DNA of 64,000 nucleotides, from assembly GCA_001567275.1 (NCBI GenBank), contig LNBX01000030.1:1-64000 (forward strand). The letters are read 5' to 3'. Below are positions 60,969 to 64,000 of this stretch, in pieces. The stretch's first letter is position 1, and the number at the start of each line of letters is the position of its first letter. Under the pieces are notes generated by a model. It searched no databases. It saw nothing but the letters and a program-made list of their open reading frames with translations, and was not told the origin of the DNA. A program made the translations under genes and the position numbers. Origin of the DNA: Bacteroidetes bacterium OLB10. GTDB taxonomy: Bacteria > Bacteroidota > Bacteroidia > AKYH767-A > OLB10.

Positions 60969-61000
60969 AAAAGAGGAGGCATTGCTTCCTCTTTTTTGTT
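60969..61000 (+). terminator. Rho-independent terminator after the giant T9SS gene
   Basis: AAAAGAGGAGGC (60969-60980), loop ATT and GCTTCCTCTTTT (60984-60995) form a 12-bp stem with one G-U pair, followed by a T-rich tail. It separates the surface-protein gene from the nuo operon. Confidence 0.9.
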
Positions 61001-61039
61001 TTGACTATCATAGCATTAAAAACAAAAAGCCGTTTTCAC

Positions 61040-61068
61040 TTTGGCATTATGGAAAAAGGCTAACTTTG
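61040..61068 (+). promoter_or_regulatory. Promoter of the nuo operon
   Basis: TTTG (61040-61043), a 17-base spacer and TAACTTTG (61061-61068) fit the Bacteroidota promoter pattern with a spacer two bases shorter than at rplM and secA. The nuoA ATG follows 20 bases after the -7 box. Confidence 0.75.
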
Positions 61069-61087
61069 TGCTGTAAAATACACTGTC

Positions 61088-61459
61088 ATGGTTTTTTTAA
61101 GCATACCTGCTGATTATTTTCCGATAGCCATCATGTTTGTTGTAGCTATTGGATTTGTAATTGCAACAATTTTTGCAACACACCTTCTGGGTCCTAAACG
61201 TAAATCGGAAATTAAGCTTGATACTTTTGAATGTGGAATCGAATCTCAGGATAATGCACGGTTGCCGTTTTCAATTAAATATTTTCTGGTAGCAATTTTA
61301 TTTGTACTGTTTGATGTGGAGGTGATTTTTATGTATCCGTGGGCAGTTAATTTTCTGAAACTTGGACTTACAGGTTTTATTGAAATGCTGCTCTTTGTAG
61401 GCTTGCTGCTGGTAGGATTTATTTACATCATTCGCAAAGGAGCATTGAAGTGGGAATGA
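61088..61459 (+). CDS. nuoA: NADH-quinone oxidoreductase subunit A
   Basis: A membrane subunit of respiratory complex I, 123 residues with three membrane segments (about 10-32, 66-87 and 93-115). The loop [20 protein letters not shown] with its conserved Cys and the segment [14 protein letters not shown] with its acidic residues are family signatures. It is the first gene of the nuo operon, directly after the promoter. Confidence 0.96.
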   Translation: MVFLSIPADYFPIAIMFVVAIGFVIATIFATHLLGPKRKSEIKLDTFECGIESQDNARLPFSIKYFLVAILFVLFDVEVIFMYPWAVNFLKLGLTGFIEMLLFVGLLLVGFIYIIRKGALKWE

Positions 61460-61499
61460 TATCAGAAATAAAAAATTAATTAATTTTAGAATTAGTAAA

Positions 61500-62060
61500 A
61501 TGTCAGATATAAATGTACGGAAAGTTCACCTCTCAAACGAACGTCTTGAAGGTTATGAAGGTCATGGCTTTCTTGCCACTACTTTAGACCGAGCAGTTGG
61601 AATGGCCCGTAAAAATTCTTTATGGCCATTGCCATTTGCAACTTCCTGTTGTGGTATTGAGTTCATGGCTACCATGGCTTCGCATTACGACTTCGGCCGC
61701 TTTGGTGCCGAGCGACTGAGCTTCTCTCCCCGTCAGGCAGATATGCTGATGGTGATGGGTACCATAGCAAAAAAAATGGGGCCTGTGTTGCGTCAGGTAT
61801 ATGAACAAATGGCTGAACCGAGATGGGTATTGTCTGTAGGTGCATGTGCAAGTTCAGGTGGAATATTTGATACTTACAGCGTGCTGCAGGGAATTGACAG
61901 AATAATCCCTGTTGATGTATATGTACCGGGATGTCCTCCTCGTCCTGAGATGATTCTTGATGGCGTGATGAAAATTCAGGAGCTTGCACAAAATGAATCA
62001 TTACGCAGACGAAATTCTGCCGAGTATGCAGAACTGCTTGCAAGTTATGGAATAAAATAA
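61500..62060 (+). CDS. nuoB: NADH-quinone oxidoreductase subunit B
   Basis: The peripheral-arm subunit that holds the N2 iron-sulfur cluster next to the quinone site. The 186 residues have the four ligands Cys50 and Cys51 ([12 protein letters not shown]), Cys116 (VGACASSGG) and Cys145 (VPGCPPRPE). The length is normal. It follows nuoA by 40 bases. Confidence 0.97.
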   Translation: MSDINVRKVHLSNERLEGYEGHGFLATTLDRAVGMARKNSLWPLPFATSCCGIEFMATMASHYDFGRFGAERLSFSPRQADMLMVMGTIAKKMGPVLRQVYEQMAEPRWVLSVGACASSGGIFDTYSVLQGIDRIIPVDVYVPGCPPRPEMILDGVMKIQELAQNESLRRRNSAEYAELLASYGIK

Positions 62061-62087
62061 AAACCTTTCTTATCAATACAGACAAAT

Positions 62088-62585
62088 ATGTTTCAAACAA
62101 TAGAGGCTGATGAATTGGAGAAAATGCTCAAAGAGCATTTTGGTGAAAAAATTATCAGTGTCGAAAAGTTATACGATGTTTCTGTTGCGGAAATATCAGT
62201 TGATGTAATAAAAAATGTAATCATCTGGCTTAAAGAAAACGGTTTTGCTTATCTCACAACATGCAATGGCATTCATTACCCCGATACTCCGAAACCATTT
62301 TGTATGGTATATCACCTGCATGACTGGAAACGCAACCTGCGCATACGACTGAAAACTTACGTACATCACGACCCTCCGCATTTTCCTACTATTACAGATG
62401 TGTGGCCTGCTGCCAACTGGATGGAACGCGAAGCGTATGACTTTTTTGGTTTTCATTTTGACGGTCATCCTAAACTGAAAAGAATACTCAATGAGGATAG
62501 CATGGTAGGCTGGCCACTGAGAAAAGAATATCCACTCGAAGATCAGGCAAGATTTGATAAAGATGATAAAATGTTTGGCAGATAA
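62088..62585 (+). CDS. nuoC: NADH-quinone oxidoreductase subunit C
   Basis: The 30-kDa peripheral-arm subunit, 165 residues. The signature WPAANWMEREAYDFFGFHFDG and the end MVGWPLRKEYPLED are diagnostic. It is a separate gene, not fused to nuoD as in E. coli. Confidence 0.95.
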   Translation: MFQTIEADELEKMLKEHFGEKIISVEKLYDVSVAEISVDVIKNVIIWLKENGFAYLTTCNGIHYPDTPKPFCMVYHLHDWKRNLRIRLKTYVHHDPPHFPTITDVWPAANWMEREAYDFFGFHFDGHPKLKRILNEDSMVGWPLRKEYPLEDQARFDKDDKMFGR

Positions 62586-62596
62586 ATTTTAGAGAA

Positions 62597-63820
62597 ATGA
62601 AAGAAGATGTTAATCAGGATACAAAACAGGAAGTCATCAGTAAGGAATATACCACCCTTAATCTGGGACCTACACACCCTGCCACACATGGTATTTTTCA
62701 GAATGTACTTAAAATGGATGGCGAAATTGTAGTAGATACAGAACAAACCATCGGATACATTCACCGTGCATTCGAAAAACTTTCAGAACGCAGACCCTAC
62801 GGACAAATAACTCCCATCACCGACAGGCTTAACTATTGCTCTTCGCCTCTCAATAATATGGGATGGCACATGACTGTAGAAAAACTTGCCGGCATAAAAC
62901 TTCCCAAACGGGTTGAGTATTTACGCATCATCATCATGGAACTTGCCCGTATATCCGATCACATCATTTGTAATTCGGTGATAGGCGTTGACAGTGGTGC
63001 AATGACAGGATTTCTGTATATCTTCCAGTTCCGCGAACATATTTATGACATATACGAAGAAATTTGTGGCGCACGAATGAATACCAACATCGGACGCATT
63101 GGCGGGCTTGAGCGGGATTTTAATCAGGCTGCATGGCTTAAGATTGAAAAACTGCTTGAAGAATTGCCTCGTTGTCTGAAAGAATTTGAAGCACTGCTTG
63201 TGCGTAACAGAATATTTATGGATCGCACAATTAACTGCGGCCCTATATCAGCTGAGTTGGCATTGGCTTATTCTTTCTCAGGTCCTAATTTACGTGCTGC
63301 CGGAGTAGATTATGATGTGCGCGTGATGAATCCATATTCGTCTTATGAAGAATTTGACTTTATCATTCCTGTTGGTACCAATGGTGATACGTATGATCGT
63401 TTTATGGTGCGCGAACAGGAAATGTGGGAAAGCATAAAAATTATTAAACAGGCAATAGAAAAGTTGGATAAACTCGAAGACAAGACATCTTATTATGCTC
63501 CTGATGTACCGGATTACTATCTTCCTCAGAAACTGGATGTATATACCAAAATGGAAGCATTGATATATCACTTTAAAATAATTATGAGTGAAACCTCAGT
63601 GCCCAAAGGCGAAGTATATCATTGTGTGGAAGGCGGCAACGGTGAGTTGGGCTACTATCTGGTGAGTGACGGAGGAAGAACACCTTATCGTCTGCACATG
63701 CGCAGACCTTGTTTTATTTATTATCAGGGTTACCCTGAAATGATTAAGGGAGGTTACCTCAGTGATGCCATTCTTACAATGAGTTCGATGAATGTAATCG
63801 CAGGTGAGTTGGATGCATAA
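62597..63820 (+). CDS. nuoD: NADH-quinone oxidoreductase subunit D
   Basis: The 49-kDa subunit that forms the quinone site with NuoB, 407 residues. LNLGPTHPATHGIF (with the conserved His residues), GYIHRAFEKLSERRPYGQ and the C-terminal DAILTMSSMNVIAGELDA are family signatures. It begins 11 bases after nuoC. The length is normal. Confidence 0.97.
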   Translation: MKEDVNQDTKQEVISKEYTTLNLGPTHPATHGIFQNVLKMDGEIVVDTEQTIGYIHRAFEKLSERRPYGQITPITDRLNYCSSPLNNMGWHMTVEKLAGIKLPKRVEYLRIIIMELARISDHIICNSVIGVDSGAMTGFLYIFQFREHIYDIYEEICGARMNTNIGRIGGLERDFNQAAWLKIEKLLEELPRCLKEFEALLVRNRIFMDRTINCGPISAELALAYSFSGPNLRAAGVDYDVRVMNPYSSYEEFDFIIPVGTNGDTYDRFMVREQEMWESIKIIKQAIEKLDKLEDKTSYYAPDVPDYYLPQKLDVYTKMEALIYHFKIIMSETSVPKGEVYHCVEGGNGELGYYLVSDGGRTPYRLHMRRPCFIYYQGYPEMIKGGYLSDAILTMSSMNVIAGELDA

Positions 63821-63862
63821 AAAATATTTAAACTGTAGATTGTAGAAAGTAAAATAAATATC

Positions 63863-64000
63863 GTGGCAACTAATAAAGAAATAAAATTTTCAGATGATGC
63901 ACTTGCACTCATCGAAAAAATAATCAAGCGATATCCCGAAGGGAAACATAAGTCGCAATATTGCCTATATTACATATTGCACAGGCAGAGTTTGACGGTT
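63863..64000 (+). CDS. nuoE: NADH-quinone oxidoreductase subunit E, partial, frameshifted
   Basis: The 24-kDa 2Fe-2S subunit, of which only the N-terminal ~45 residues lie in the window. A GTG start at 63863 gives MATNKEIKFSDDALALIEKI and IKRYPEGKHKS. After 63955 the frame reads QYCLYYILHRQSL. One extra G there gives AILPILHIAQAEFDG, the expected NuoE continuation. So one base appears to be missing at 63955-63956. The Cys ligands lie beyond the edge. Confidence 0.8.
   Translation, partial: MATNKEIKFSDDALALIEKIIKRYPEGKHKSQYCLYYILHRQSLTV

Overview
The window looks like a chromosomal segment of a member of the Bacteroidota, probably a Chitinophagales/Sphingobacteriales-type organism; no 16S rRNA is present, so no genus is assigned. 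The evidence is: type IX secretion (T9SS) C-terminal sorting domains on three very large secreted proteins, promoters of the Bacteroidota -33 TTTG / -7 TAnnTTTG type, few Shine-Dalgarno sequences, a GH92 mannosidase, a bifunctional phosphoglucose/phosphomannose isomerase, and the cluster HU / TPR protein / AURKAIP1-COX24 mini-protein / RNase G.

Layout. 1-1500: remnant of a tyrosine recombinase, then a secreted alpha/beta hydrolase between small inverted repeats, which looks like an acquired cassette. 1859-4555: NarL-type response regulator and a TPR histidine kinase. 4719-8678: cobalamin-dependent methionine synthase under a SAM-I riboswitch with an attenuator hairpin. 8778-12259: RluE-like pseudouridine synthase overlapping a secreted GH92 alpha-mannosidase. 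12269-17420: Cys-cluster protein, lysS, and the operon rplM-rpsI-rpsB-tsf read leftward from a clear promoter. 17664-23005: sugar-phosphate isomerase, tmk, POT transporter, secreted squalene-cyclase-fold protein, DUF6438 lipoprotein. 23136-27511: secA and pheS. 27537-39359: giant PKD adhesin-like protein, M43 and M16 proteases, comEC, DUF5723 protein. 39801-43495: SWIB protein with a lysine-rich tail, a VWA plus ChlI-like AAA pair, SRPBCC protein. 43567-51015: T9SS metalloprotease, cystathionine synthase/lyase family enzyme, small membrane protein, LTA-synthase-like enzyme, DUF885 lipoprotein. 51188-56131: rng, a 29-residue COX24-type protein, TPR protein, HU, and divergent aspS. 56339-60888: giant T9SS protein. 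61088-64000: start of the nuo operon (nuoA-E, cut by the right edge).

Almost everything is ordinary housekeeping or cell-surface function. The most striking property is technical or biological: at least eleven single-base frame disruptions in eight otherwise well-conserved genes, nine of them in A or T runs of 5-8 bases. This pattern fits uncorrected homopolymer errors in the assembly. Polymerase or ribosome slippage is the less likely but testable alternative. Gene limits below are given for the reconstructed genes, with each disruption located.

No CRISPR array, tRNA, rRNA or complete insertion sequence was seen. The other points worth a second look are the cassette-like left end, the structured leader-like region before the SWIB gene, the SAM-I riboswitch on metH, the degenerate Walker motifs of the AAA protein and the 29-residue ribosomal-type protein.
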